DNA from: Eurosta solidaginis
Lineage: Eukaryota > Arthropoda > Insecta > Diptera > Tephritidae
Assembly: GCF_040869045.1 (NCBI RefSeq)
Contig: NC_090319.1
Span: 379,145,601 to 379,209,600, forward strand
Direction of reading: 5' to 3'
DNA length: 64,000 nt
Shown here: positions 1 to 12,180 of the stretch, one piece after another
Layout: each line of letters opens with the position of its first letter
How positions within the stretch are numbered: position 1 is the stretch's first letter
The notes under the pieces: generated by a model
What the model was told of the DNA's origin: nothing
Seen by the model: the letters and a program-made list of their open reading frames with translations, nothing else
Databases searched by the model: none
Translations under genes and position numbers: made by a program

Positions 1-1699
1 AAAGCTCCTTTCGAGGATATGCAATTCATAGACACGTGAGGGAGGGTAAACTTTGTTGTAGAACATTACGGCGGAATTAAAGGTTTATTAATTGTGACAA
101 AACCATGCATTGTGTGAAACTGTGGAATTTGGGCTCGCTTTTCTAAATCCACTCCATTATTTAAGAGAACTTATCTCAAGTAGTTACTGTTTTATTATAA
201 TTTGCCCAGGATACCAACCCATATTATAAGCTACGATGAGCTTTCACATTTCTGGAAGTGGGATATAGTTTTAAACTTGTTTTTGAAAAAAAACTAATAT
301 ATTCATATATGTACATATGTACATAAGCATATAAGGGCATATCTATCTATGTATGAATGGCAACAACAAATTGTATTTATCTAACAAAGTATAACACCAT
401 TGTTTTTTCATGTATTAAATATTTTATGCATGTAAGTGGGTGTGTTGTAAATTAACCCAACTGACCAAAGTCCTAACGAACTTGTCACTAACTTTTCATA
501 ATCTAACTGTGTAAATATATTTTGTTTTGCTTTACATATATGTAGGTGAGTATTATTTTTTTTCGTATATGTAAACTTTCCTTGCCTTAATTTTTTATTT
601 TTTTAAGTCTTTTTTCTGACTGTTCACATGTTGTTTATTTGCCCAGAAAAATACACTCACTTTTGCTGAATTTTAGCAAGTCCTCGTAACGGTTTATTCA
701 GTTACATTTCAGCTTTAGCACAGTCGTTTGCAATTTGTTGGTTTGATCTGCGTATTTGTGTATGGGTATGCCAGTATAAATATGCGTATGTGTGTGTTTT
801 TAACACACAATGATAAGGATTCGTTCATTTTTTATCTCCCCCCAGGGAAATAAAGTGAAAAGGTAATAAAACATGAAGAAATGTATTGCGTACTTCACTT
901 GCTTTTTTGTTTTTATTTGGTTTGTTTTGGGAAACACGCATTTTATGTTCAGTTCAAAGTTAGTTAACTCACACCTATATCCAACCGATCTAACTCTTGC
1001 TCTGCGCAATGTCCACAACGCCACATGTAAAATAACTTTCATACCATACAAAATCTTCACACTAACTGTTTGATTTACATGTCCCCTCTCTTTCAAGTAC
1101 TTACAGTTGGGGCACAATTTTGTTAAATTTCTTCATATCTTTAGTCCGGAAAGTTGGTGTTATTATTTCTAATTATTTTTATTACTCAACCTCATATTTT
1201 GCTGTTCTACCTCTGTATTTTTGCTTGTTTCTACATCATGTTTTGTTGAAAGCCAGTGTGGAAAGCTTCTGATCGCTAGCAACATGGGATTATTCAGCGA
1301 GATTCTTTTGCATGCTGTTCGAGCTGGTCGGGTAGCGTCCGAAAGTCCATTTGATGGTGACCCAAAGTAAAAAACTGGTGCGGGTGACAATAGGTCGAGG
1401 GCCATAACGTCAACTAAACTTATGACCACTTTAAATTGCCAAAAATTCAATTGAAATTATAACCATATGTCCTAAAGGTCAGCCGATAGGCTGCCTAGTC
1501 CTAAGCAGTTTAAGAAATTTAAGGCTAAATGGCAGATGCCGTCGGAGGCGTTTAATCAACATGTGCTTTTAAAGCAAACGGCTCAAAAAGCAGTTTGTGC
1601 GCTAGGTTAGGGCAGTCTACTGAAAACAAACACAGATCCTTTGGTTAAGAGATGATCCGCTTTTCGTGGCAAATGAGATGCACGTTCGACCCTAAATTA
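1..1699. other. non-coding AT-rich DNA, no gene recognised
   Basis: Only short reading frames on both strands, overlapping one another and with no recognisable domain. There are T-rich and A-rich runs and a few short purine/pyrimidine tracts. I see no transposon ends, splice-consistent coding exon or RNA gene. It could be host intergenic or intronic sequence. Confidence 0.6.
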
Positions 1700-1821
1700 G
1701 GAAGTAACAAGTGACAAGTAACAAGTGACAAGTAACAAGTGACAAGTAATAAGTAACAAGTAACAAGTAACAAGTAACAAGTAAAAGTAACAAGTAACAA
1801 ATAACGAGTAACAAGTAACAA
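1700..1821. repeat. 7-bp microsatellite (AAGTAAC/AAGTGAC)n
   Basis: A run of about 17 heptamers. In its left third AAGTAAC alternates with AAGTGAC, giving a 14-bp super-unit; further right it becomes plain AAGTAAC with a few indels. The change along the array suggests a two-step expansion. Confidence 0.9.
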
Positions 1822-2349
1822 GTTGACCTTATGTCACCTCTTTCTCGTAAGCCCTTATACATCTATAAGTTTCAACCTACATGAATGAAACTCTGCTTTT
1901 TGAACAACCACAAAGTCTTAAGTAATTCGAATAAAAAAATATATACGGACGTCAAAAGTATAAAAATGGTTTTGTACTCCCTTAAGTGCAATTCTTATAC
2001 CTTTTGAACCTTCTTTATATTTAATATCAATTGTGATTGCAACCAAACTTATGTAAGCAAACATTTAATTATATGTTTTTACATTTGTATCCCCTTTTTA
2101 ATGCGAATGTTAACTAAAAATGCATGTACAGAGGGTTAATGGCTTATGTTATTTTACAGGCAAAACATCATCGACAACAAAACACAAAAGGCTAACAAAA
2201 AAAAAAAAAAAATAAAATTACAGCTACGTACATAAAAAGTACAACATATAATTTTATAACAAAAATAACAACAACATTTAGCTTGTGAACATCATATATG
2301 ATATAACATATTTGATAAAGCATGGCACAACAACAACAGTAACATAAAA
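1822..2349. other. non-coding AT-rich spacer
   Basis: No gene or repeat family recognised. There is a 15-base A run near 2200 and several CAACAA-type runs before element A. Confidence 0.5.
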
Positions 2350-2634
2350 ACAAGTAACGAAAGCCAAGTTAGGGTGTAACCGAACATTACATATTAAGCT
2401 GAGAGCTTTGGAGACAAAATAAGGGAAAATCAGCATGTAGGAAAATGAACCTAGGGTAACCCTGGAATGTGTTTGTATGACATTGGTATCAAATGGAAGG
2501 TATTAAAGCGTAATTTAAAATGGAGTGGCCGTAGTTCTATAGGTGGACGCCATTTCGAGACATCTCCAAAAAGGTGGAGCAGAGTTGACTCTAAAATGCA
2601 TTTGTACGATATGGGTATCAAATTAAAGGTATTA

Positions 2635-2934
2635 CTTACTTACTTACTTAATAGGCGCTTTACCGTCTAAACGGTTATGGCCGTCCAACAAGACGCGCCA
2701 GTCGCTCCGCCAACCGGCGCCAATTGGTCACACCAAGTGAGTTTAAATCGTTTTCCACCTGGTCCTTCCAACGGAGTGGGGCCGCCCTATACCTCTGCGG
2801 GTTCCGATAGAAACACTTTCTTGGCCGGAGCATTTTCTTTCATACGCATAACATGGCCTAGCCAGCGCAGCCCCTGCGTTTTAATTCGCTGGACTATGTT
2901 GATGTCTGCGTATAGCTCGTACAGCTCATCATTA
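2635..2934 (-). mobile_element. 5'-truncated RTE-like non-LTR fragment inside copy A
   Basis: A 300-bp insertion flanked by a perfect 15-bp target duplication (AAATTAAAGGTATTA at 2620-2634 and 2935-2949). It is homologous to the 3' end of the pseudogene at 48063-48900: it encodes the C-terminal end of the reverse transcriptase ORF on the minus strand. It has almost no 3' UTR and ends in a TAAG microsatellite tail. A short 3' UTR with a simple-repeat tail is typical of the RTE clade. The 5' truncation lies at 2934. Confidence 0.85.
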
Positions 2935-3508
2935 AAATTAAAGGTATTAATGAGGGTTTTGAAAGGGAGTGGCCCTTAGTTGTATATGTGATGGCGTTTT
3001 CGAGATATCGATTAAAATGTGGACCAGGGTGACCCAGGAAATCATCCGCTAATTTATTTATATATGTAATACCACGAACAGTATTCCTGCCAAGATTCCA
3101 AGGGCTTTTAATTTCGCCCTGCAGAACTTTTTCTTCTTTTCTTTTCTTCTAATTAATATGGTAGGTGTCAAACCCATTTTGCAAAGTTTTTTTCTAAAGT
3201 TATGTTTTGCGTCAGTAAACCAATCCAATTACCATGCTTCACCCCTTTTTCGTATTTGGTATAGAATTATGGAATTTTTTTCATTTTTCGTAATTTTCGA
3301 TATCGAAAAAGTGGACGTGGTCATAGTCGAATTTCGGTATTTTTTCATGCCAAGATAAAGTGAGTTCAGATAAGTACGTGAACTAAGTTTAGTAAAGATA
3401 TATCAATTTTTGCTCAAGTTATCATGTTGAGGGCCAACGGAAGGACAGACGGTCGACTGTGTACAAAAACTGGGCGTGGTTTCAACCGATTTCGCCCATT
3501 TTCACAGG

Positions 3509-3551
3509 ATAATAATAATAATAAGAATAATAATAATAATAATAATAATAA
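3509..3551. repeat. (AAT)n microsatellite
   Basis: About 14 AAT/AAG triplets inside the right half of element A. Copies B and C lack it, so it expanded after insertion of copy A. Confidence 0.9.
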
Positions 3552-4739
3552 TTATCGTCATAGAATGTATGCTCCTACCAAATTTCACAAGTATTGGTTA
3601 ATTTTTGTTCGACTTATGGCATTAAACGTTTTCTAGACAAATTAAATGAAAAAGGGCGGAGCCACGCCCATTTTGAAATTTTCTTTTATTTTTGTATTTT
3701 GTTGCACCATATCACTACTGGAGTTGAATGTTTACATAAATTACTTATATACTGTAAAGATAATAAATTTTTTGTTAAAATTTGACTTAAAATTTTTTTT
3801 TTTTTTTTAAATGGGCGTGTTCTTTATCCGATTTTACACATTTTTATTTACCACATATATAGTAATAGTAGTAACGTTCCTGCCAAATTTCATCATGTTA
3901 TCTTCAACGAATGCCAAATTACGTCTTGCAAACTTTCAAATTACCTTCTTTCAAAAGTTGGCGGTGCCATTCCCGTTGTCCAAAACTTTACTAATTTTCT
4001 ATTCTACATCATAAGGGCAACCCATCTACCAAGTTTCATCGCTTTATCCGTCTTTGGTAATGAATTATCGCACTTTTTCTATTTTTCGAAATTTTCGGTA
4101 TCGAAAAAGTGGGCGTGGTTATAGTCCGATCTCGTTCGGATGGACAGACGGACGGACGGACATGGCTCAATTAAATTTTTTTTCGATACTGATGATTTTG
4201 ATGTGTGGAAGTCTATATCTATCTCGATTCATTTATACCTGTACCACCAACCGTTATCCAATCAAAGTTAATATACTCTGTGTGCAAAGCACGCTGAGTA
4301 TAATAATAAAATAAACAAAACCACAAATGTCCACATTTGGCTTGTGGGAAAAATAAATTGAATGTTGCAGCATTACGTACATATATACTTAAACATCTCA
4401 GCAAGGTGCAGTGTTGCCATTTTGTTATTTTTTGGCCCTTTTTAAGATGTTTGCCCCTTTTTGACTCCAAATCTATATCGACAATACGTATTGTGAAATT
4501 TGTAATTTGTTTTATGTGTGTCAAAATTTAATTTTATTTGTTTCATTATGTATGATGTGGTCACTCGGTACTCAACTGATAACAAACATTTAATTGATAA
4601 ACTTGTCATGAGGTTATATATTTGCTTTGCAGCTTGTGCAACAGCATAGTGTTACCTTCCAAGAATTTCGACATTTTAACTTCAGATCATAATAAATTTT
4701 TGTCTCCCGTACATTACTTTCATTATATCTTTGAAGGAT

Positions 4740-5140
4740 ACATGCGAATTAAAATATAAGATAAATTTATAAACGAATTCATTGAAAGAAAGATACTTAA
4801 TATATGTCGCGACTTCATGGCTAAATTTATAGAGCAATTAAGGCAACGCTTGCCGTACAATATAGAATCGCTTAGCAAAACAGGTTTCTTTTCGGTTGAA
4901 AGCACATTGGAATTGTAAAACCTCAAAGGTTTTCATATTTAACAAATGAAAAAACAAGTATAGTATAATTCCAAAAGCTTGTCGATTTTGTGGTGCCACT
5001 AAGTAATGCTGAAGTTGCAAGAACGTTTTCAAACATGAGTTTGATTAAAAGCAAACACAGAAACAAAATAAGTTTATTTATGCTGAATTCGCTTCTGACA
5101 ATAAGAAGTGGTCTTAACCATAGAAAGCCAACGTTATTTT
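4740..5140 (+). pseudogene. hAT transposase C-terminal remnant
   Basis: The plus strand encodes pieces of a hAT transposase in shifting frames. About 4775-4915 gives a helical stretch with RKILNICRDF and IEQLRQRLPYNIESL. About 4990-5140 gives the hATC dimerisation motif LSNAEVARTFSNMSLIKSK followed by LNSLLTIRSGLNHRK. These fragments match the conserved C-terminal region of hAT transposases, in which an alpha-helical block precedes the 'S.AE.ER.FS' motif. Stops and at least one frameshift separate them, and no N-terminal BED finger or intact catalytic core is recognisable. The coding remnant stops where the piggyBac-type MITE begins (TTAA at 5141). It is non-functional. Confidence 0.8.
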
Positions 5141-5715
5141 TTAACCTTGTAAGATAACGTACGTCTGAGAGACGTGTTCAAGTTTAAGAACCCTAAAGAT
5201 ATAAAAAAAACTTACGTTTATTTTTTTTTTTTTTTAATAATTTATTTGATATATATTCACTTGTTTTAAATATTTTCTAAAGAAAAATATCGTTTTTTTA
5301 ATATACTAAAAATTAAGTTTTACTTGTCTTTGACTTGTCCTTATAAAAGTCAGACTTTTTCGAAGGACCTCAGTTTATAGCAAAAAAATTTAAATAGAAT
5401 ACATTTTTTTGTACTTCAATTGAATCAATTAACTGTTTTAAACTATGCTTAAAAAAATATTAGCTAAAATTACCATTTTAGGGAAAAATTACATATAAAA
5501 TTGGAGTCACGTAAAAGACGTATTTTTAAAAAATAATCGTATATATTTCAGCAAACAAAAAAGTTACTACTGAAGAACACTCCCCACTGACAAGCTGGTA
5601 ATTGTAGCTGAAAAAACTGAGAATGAAAATGTTCTCTCTTTACGATTGTGGCAGACTGAGAGCAAAATTAAAACGACGTACGTCTCACAGACGTACGTTA
5701 TCTCACTAGGGTTAA
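5141..5715. mobile_element. piggyBac-type MITE inserted in the hAT relic
   Basis: Two TTAA sites (5141-5144, 5712-5715) bound a 567-bp element. Its 30-bp inverted ends share GATAACGTACGTCTG and GAGACG and begin CCTTG on the left and CCCTA on the right. TTAA targets with CCC-like termini are characteristic of piggyBac. There is no coding capacity. The subterminal region is itself palindromic (ACGTACGTCTG...GAGACGTACG). Confidence 0.75.
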
Positions 5716-6358
5716 ACGGCCGCATAAATGCTGTAATGACTTTGAAATAAACCACGATCTCTTAAATTTAATGAACACAAAAAATATTAATTAGTGTAGC
5801 AATAATAATAATTCATCTTCTGAGGACGAAATCGTAGATTTTGAAGTCTAAGGCCCTTCAGACATATCTCGTCCCAACATAAACTTGAGTATCGCACACG
5901 TGTATTTTAATGGTGATTCGTGCACCCGTAGGACGTTAAAAATTTAATAAAAAAATTGGAAAAATTTAAGTTAAGTTTAATCGACCAACATTTTGGCAAG
6001 TCGTATTTTTGACGAACCTATAGCAGTACCGTCATTGTAGTAGTGTGAAAAACACTTTTTACTTTTTAACGATACCTTACCGCCAAATGGCAAAACAAAA
6101 TTTAAAAAAAATTTAAATGAACTATGAAAACAGTGCTATTTATGAACCACTCTTGTACCTTATTTTTTTTTTTGTTAGTTTAGTTTGATTTGAAGTAAAT
6201 GTGAAAACTTACATTGAAAAATATATGTATATACATATACTTTTAGCTCTTTTTGCAAATGGTTTTGGAATTTCTTGAAGAAATTTAGCTCTTTCTAGCC
6301 CTGGTTTTTCTAGATGCTAGCCCCAAAACATTTTTTTTCTGGCAACACTGGCAAGGTG

Positions 6359-8085
6359 TATGGGCTTGCGTTTGTATGTGTGCGTTTTTGTGAAATGACC
6401 AAAAAAAGACAACAGAGTGCGTATATATGCAAGTTGCTCGCAACAAAGTATCCACATACATACATGGGAGTGTAGTATGCTGCAGGGATAAAGGTCAGCT
6501 GCCTAGTAACTCGTTATGAGCATCGCTTTGGCAAATCTTCTAATGTAATTATATTTGTGCCTGTTTTTGTATTTTACTGACAAATTTATTTTTGCAACGC
6601 TGAAATGGGTTTTGTGACTCATAAACTGAAATTGCGTTTGTTTTGATTAAGTGCGGAAAGGTAATGAAGTCAATGCTTTTGGCTTATAACCATTTTTAAT
6701 GAGTTTTTTTGTTTTCTATTATCTCTATATCTTTTTACTTCCTCTGTATACTTACCCTTCCTGAACACGAAATGGTATCTTTACTTTGGAAACACGATGA
6801 TACTTTGCAGTAGAAAGCAGCACCAGTTTACTACATTTAATTACATTACATTTATAAGGATGAGAAGCTGTATCGTTTTCGTCATGCGCGTCTGCTTTTT
6901 GGTGTATTTCAGCGCACCCTAGTTTCTCTTATTCTATGGTAACTCGATAGAATTTCGTTATCGGAATACATACTTTTTCCATTTATCTTTTTTCTCGATA
7001 TCATAGCACTTCTATGAGATATATCAGTTGTTTCGATAAGAGCAAATATCCTGAGATGTTTTCGATTGTACTTTTTTTTATGTATTCATAATTTTTTGAT
7101 TTCGCTACTAAGTAGAAGTAGGATAAATTCCCAACTGTTTTTGTCAGAGCTGCCCGAACTATATACTCTTATAGCACTTTTGTTTTTGTTTCGTCCTGAA
7201 TCATAGGCACAGACAAAAATTTACACTTCATATATAAACAAAATTTCCAACGTACGCCCTCACATATAAAAAAATTCGTATGGAAGTTTTTGGTTTTCGT
7301 ACTTAAGTGCAAAGCAAAAGCTCTTTCATATATTGAACGAGCATTTCGGTATAAAATAAATGTACACTATCAAATTGACAACTAGAAATAATTCAAAAAT
7401 ATGGCACTGAAAAAAATTTGTATTTAAAATTGATTCATTAAGAAAATTAAAATCACTCCATCCATTTAAGGGGTTGACTTCGGCATTTGAGATAAGGCTT
7501 GAATACTTCTATACGCCTTTATTTTGACATTACATGTAAATGGTATTAAAAGTCCTGGGGTCTCAAAATTTAGTATTTCGTAAATATATCGGTTCTTATG
7601 TCTTCTTCGAGTTTGGTGCTCAGTTCGAAAGTGAAGATCATAAAATTCTCTACCGGTTCAGCCTAAAGTATTTTCTTTTGGTCCCAACATTTCGGAAAAA
7701 AATTTCCTAAAAAATTTCCTTTACACTGAGAAAAAATGCAATGTAATGATTAAGGATTTTTTATTTTTGTGTAAAACTTCTCATTATTTGAGTAAACATT
7801 TTTCCAAACTTTTTTTTCAATCAAGAATTAATAAGAGTACCCTACTGTAAAATTGCGGAACTCTACTAGAAATCCACGGTCGTGAAAACACGTTTTTTAT
7901 TTTTTTTACACAATTTATCCATATCAAAGAAAATTGTTCCTATAACCGAGAAAAAAAATATCTTGGTGTTCAGAATGTTATTTGCCTAAATTAAAGGAAG
8001 TGTCTCTATAGCGCAAAATCGATCCCATTCTTAATTTTCATGAATTTTTAGGTATTTTTTTCTTGATTGTATGAAGCTGAGATTA
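6359..8085. other. non-coding DNA, nothing recognised
   Basis: AT-rich sequence with frequent stops in all frames. I found no paired termini, coding remnant or tandem structure. Confidence 0.5.
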
Positions 8086-8265
8086 ACAAGTAAGGACGTT
8101 ACTGTCTTCGGCCGTGCCGAAGATTTCATAGCTTTCATGAATGGGGCTGAACAATAATCTTATCCCGTTCGTAATCTCCCAATAATCGGATATATAAAAT
8201 AAGAAATATATATATAGTGAACAGATGTACATACCTGAACGATTTTTAAGATAAATATAAAACAA

Positions 8266-11141
8266 ACAAGTAAGGATGGCTAAGTTCGGGTGTAACCGAA
8301 CATTACATACTCAGTTGAGAGCTGTGGAGACAAAGTAAGGGAAAATCACCATGTTGTAAAAAGAACCTAAGGTAACCCTGGAATGTGTTTGTATGACATG
8401 TGTATCAAATGGAAGGTATTAAAAAGTATTTGAAGAGGGAGTGGACCATAGTTCTATAGATGGACGCCATTTAGGGATATCGCCATAAAGGTGGACCAAG
8501 CCTGACTCTAGAATTTGTTTGTACGATATGGGTATAAAATGAAATGTGTTAATGATAGTTTTAAAAGGGAGTGTGCCTAAGTTCTATAGGTGGACGCCTT
8601 TTCGAGATATCGCCATAAAGGTGGACCAGGCCTGACTCTAGAATTTATTTTGTACGATATGGGTATCAAACGAAAAGTATTAATGAGTATTTTAAAAGGG
8701 TGTGGGCCTAAGTTTTATAGATGGACGCCGTTTCGAGATATCGCCATAAAGGTGGACCAGGGGTGACTCTAGAATTTATTTTGTACGATATGGGTATCAA
8801 ATGAAAGGTGTTAATGAGTATTTTAAAAGGGCGTGGTCCTTAGTTCAATAGGTGGATGCCTTTTCGAAATATCGCCATAAAGGTGGACCAGGGGTGACTC
8901 TAGAATGCGTTTGTTCAATATGGGTATCAAATGAAAGGTGTTAATGTGTATTTTAAAAGGTCGTGGGCCTTAGTTCTATAGGTGGACGCCTTTTCGAAAT
9001 ATCGCCATAAAGGTGGACCAGGGGTGACTCTAGAATTTGTTTGTACGATATGGGTATCAAATGAAAGGTGTTAATGAGTATTTTAAAAGGGCGTGGGCCT
9101 TAGTTCTTAAGGTGGACGCCTTTTCGAAATATCGCCATAAATGTGGACCAGGGGCGACTCTAGAATTTCTTTGTACGATATGGGTATCAAACGAAAGGTG
9201 TTAATAAGTGTTTTAAAAGGGAGTGGGCCTTAGTTCTATAGGTGGACGCCTTTTCGGAATATCGTTATAAAAGTGGACCAGGGGTGACTCTAGAATGCGT
9301 TTGTATAATATGGGTATCAAACGAAAGGTGTTAATGATTATTTTAAAAGGGCGTGGGCCTTAGTTGTATAGGTGGATGCCTTTTCGAGATATCGCCATAA
9401 ACGTGGACCAGGGGTGACTCTAGAATTTGTTTGTACGATATGGGTATCAAATGAAAGGTGTTAATGAGTATTTTAAAAGGGCGTGGGCCTTAGTTCTTAA
9501 GGTGGACGCCTTTTTGAAATATCGCCATAAAGGTGGACCAGGGGCGACTCTAGAATTTCTTTGTACGATATGGGTATCAAATGAAAGGTGTTAATGAGTA
9601 TTTTAAAAAGGAGTGGGCCTTAGTTCTATATGTGGACGCCTTTCGAGATATCGCCATAAACGTGGACCAGGGGTGACTCTAGAATGTGTTTGTACGATAT
9701 GGGTATCAAATTAAAGGTATTAATGAGGGTTTTAAAAGGGAGTGGCCCTTAGTTGTATATGTGAAGGCGTTTTCGAGATATCGACCAAAATGTGGACCAG
9801 GGTGATACAGAACATCATCTGTCGGGTACCGCTAATTTATTTATATATGTAATACCAGGAACAGTGTTCCTTCCAAGATTCCGAGGGCTTTTGATTTCGC
9901 CCTGCAAAACTTTTTCATTTTCTTCTACTTAATATGGTAGGTGTCACACCCATTTTACCAAGTTTTTTTCTAAAGTTATATTTTGCGTCAATAGACCAAT
10001 ACAATTATCATGTTTCATCCTTTTTTTCGTATTTGGTATATAATTATGGCACTTCTTTCATTTTTCGTCATTTTCGATATCGAAAAAGTGGGCGTGGTCA
10101 TAGTCGGATTTCGGCCATTTTTTACGCCAACACAAAGTGAGTTCAGGTAAGTACGTCAACTGAGTTTAGTAAAGATATATCGATTTTTGCTCAAGTTATC
10201 GTGTTAAAGGCCGAGCGGAAGGACAGACGGTCGGCTGTGTATAAAAACTGGGCGTGGCTTCAACCGATTTCGCCCGTTTTCACAGAAAACAGTTACCATC
10301 CCAGAATCTAAGACTCTACCAAATTTCACAAGGATTGGTAAATTTTTGTCCGACTTATGGCATTAAAATTATCCTAGACAAATTAAATGAAAAAGGGCGG
10401 AGCCACGCCCATTTTGAAATTTTCTTTTATTTTTGTATTTTGTTACACCATATCATTACTGGAGTTGAATGTTGAAATAATTTACTTATATACTGTAAAG
10501 ATATTAACTTTTCTTTTAAAATTTGAATTAAAAAAAATTTTTTTTTAAAAAGTGGGCGTGGTCGTTCTCCGATTTTGCTAATTTTTATTAAACAGGCATA
10601 TAGTAATAAGTGTAACGTTCCTGCCAAATTTCATCATGATATCTTCAACGACTGCCAAATTACAGTTTGCAAAACTTCTAAATTACCTTCTTTTAGAAGT
10701 GGGCGGTGCCACGCCCATTGTCCAAAATTTTACTAGTTTTTTATTCTGCGTTATAGTTTCAACTCACCTGCCAAGTTTCATCGCTTTATCCGTATTTGGT
10801 AAGGAATTATCGCACTTTTTCGATTTTTCGAAATTTTCGATATCGAAAAAGTGGGCGTGGTTATTGTCCGATATCGTTCATTTTAAATAGCGATCGGAGA
10901 TGAGTGCCCAGGAATCTACGTACCAAATTTCATCAAGATACCTCAAAATTTACTCAAGTTATCGTGTTAACGGACAGACGGACGGACGGACGGCTGGACA
11001 TGGCTCAATCGAATTTTTTTTCGATACTGATGATTTTGATATATGGAAGTTTATATCTATCTCGATTCCTTTATAACTGTACAACCAACCGTTATCCAAT
11101 CAAAGTTAATATACTCTGTGAGCTCTGCTCAACTGAGTATA
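8266..11141 (+). mobile_element. family 1 element, copy B
   Basis: A complete copy. The 5' hairpin GTTCGG...CCGAAC is at about 8285-8302, and a block of about 11 monomers spans 8382-9805. The right half follows, with GGGC boxes at 10090, 10250, 10395, 10554, 10701 and 10853. A GGAC tract lies at about 10975-11000 and the 3' end is CTGAGTATA. It has no coding capacity. It is the best reference for an intermediate array length in this family. Confidence 0.85.
8382..9805 (+). repeat. tandem array of ~11 130-bp monomers (copy B)
   Basis: The monomer contains GGTGACTCTAGAATTTG, a GTACGATATGGGTATCAAA block and TCGAGATATCGCCATAAA, repeated every 130 bp. The outermost monomers are the most diverged. 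The last one has replaced ATGAAAGG by TTAAAGGTATTAATGAGG, a terminal variant shared by all copies. Confidence 0.95.
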
Positions 11142-11815
11142 AAAATGGCAAAAAACCCCCTTATCTGAACGATCGGTTGTATGGGATATATATTATATAT
11201 AGCTCCGATCGAAATGATTTTTACAGGAAATATTTTATGATATATTAGAATAAATATCACCGAGTTTCACGTTTATACTTTCTAAATTGCGGCAGGAATG
11301 ACCAAAATCGTCTTATCTGAACTTTCGATTGTATGGGAGATATATGTTATAGTGGTCCGATCCTACCGGATCCGACAAATGTCTATTATAATACAAAAAT
11401 ACATCCTTGAGCCAAATTTCATTGGGATATATCAAAATTTGAGGGACTAGTTTGCGTTCAAACAGACAGACGGACGGACGGACAGACGGACATGGCTATA
11501 TCAACTCAGTTCGTTGCCCTGATCAATTCGGTATACTAAATGGTGAGTCTATCTTCTATATTTCTCAACGTTACAAAAATCGGACCAAAGTTAATATACC
11601 ATTTCATGTTCACGAAAGGTATAAAAACAAACCTGATTATATACATTCCAATTAGAGTGGGCAAAATTAAGAGAAGGCGAGAGGTGCACGTGATCGACCA
11701 AACGGGAAGTGGGTTCAAGCGCAGGGATGTAAAGTGTCGAAGATTATGTGTAGGTCTTACAACCTTAGACTAACAAAGTTGCTTTTATCATTAAAAAGAT
11801 AGGACTGTAGACGCA

Positions 11816-12180
11816 TGACGGATATTTTGACTGGACACTGCCTTCTGGTGTCACATGCCTTTAAATTAGGTTTGGTCAGTGATAGCAGATATAGGAAGTG
11901 CGGGTTGGAGGATGAAAGAATCGAGCACGTTTTTTGCTCCTGCCCTTGCCAGGTTATGACTCCAGCTAATAGGAGTGATACAGCTGTTAGATCTAGAAGC
12001 AGCAAGTGGCTTAAGTCCTAGAAAGCTTCTAGTATTTTCAAAGAGGACGGAGTTATTTTATCACATATGTCCTGGGTTTTGATAGGGTTTTTCAGTTTGG
12101 TCGTTAAAACAAACTTCTGGTAACACTACGGACTCATTCAGTCTATGTGAGCTCCTCATGGAATGGCCAGTTCAACCTAA
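11816..12180 (+). pseudogene. Jockey/I-type non-LTR RNase H and 3' end relic
   Basis: The plus strand encodes ILTGHCLLVSHAFKLGLVSD, then a Cys-rich stretch RYRKCGLEDERIEHVFCSCP. This corresponds to the end of the RNase H region plus the C-terminal zinc-binding motif of Jockey/I-type retrotransposons. A shifted frame then gives PRKLLVFSKRTELFYHI (about 12015-12065), and a 3' UTR-like sequence ends in GGCCAGTTCAACCTAA near 12180. Frameshifts and stops make it non-functional and the 5' part is absent. A second 3' end of the same kind lies at 51165-51265. Confidence 0.75.

Larger units (their letters stand above)
2350..4302 (+). mobile_element. family 1 DINE/Helentron-like element, copy A
   Basis: A non-autonomous element with no protein coding capacity. 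The 5' end begins ACAAGTAACG and contains the degraded hairpin box ending in CCGAACATTA. Two 130-bp monomers follow, then a right half with repeated GGGCGTGG boxes and the 18-bp type palindrome around CGATATCG. A GGAC tract lies at 4145-4162 and the end is CTGAGTATA. An (AAT)n microsatellite has expanded inside it at 3509-3551. The copy is interrupted by a retrotransposon fragment at 2635-2934. The architecture matches known INE-1/DINE Helentrons; assignment to that group is inference from structure. Confidence 0.8.
4401..6358 (+). mobile_element. degenerate hAT transposon with 8-bp target duplication
   Basis: Element 4409-6350 is bounded by inverted CAGTGTTGCCA termini. It lies between identical 8-bp duplications GCAAGGTG (4401-4408 and 6351-6358). 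An 8-bp duplication and a CAGTG-type terminus are hAT hallmarks. Transposase remains are visible at about 4740-5140. Much of the internal DNA is AT-rich and unrecognisable, and a piggyBac-type MITE has inserted at 5145-5711. Confidence 0.88.
8086..11623 (+). mobile_element. family 2 DINE-like element, split by copy B
   Basis: The 5' part (8086-8265) starts ACAAGTAAGGACG and carries a hairpin CTTCGGCC/GGCCGAAG-like box (TTCGGCCGTGCCGAA). The 3' part (11142-11623) has a gene-less region with TATGGGAGATATATG, a GACGGACGGACGG tract, and an end that folds as TATACC...GGTATA. The two halves have the same order of parts as family 1 but a different sequence. Element B lies exactly between them, so family 2 was there first. 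Confidence 0.65.

Noticed and set aside
873..1073. 66-codon frame with a hydrophobic start, and the opposite-strand 105-codon frame
   Set aside because: They overlap each other on opposite strands, have no homology I recognise and sit in AT-rich DNA. A secreted peptide cannot be supported.
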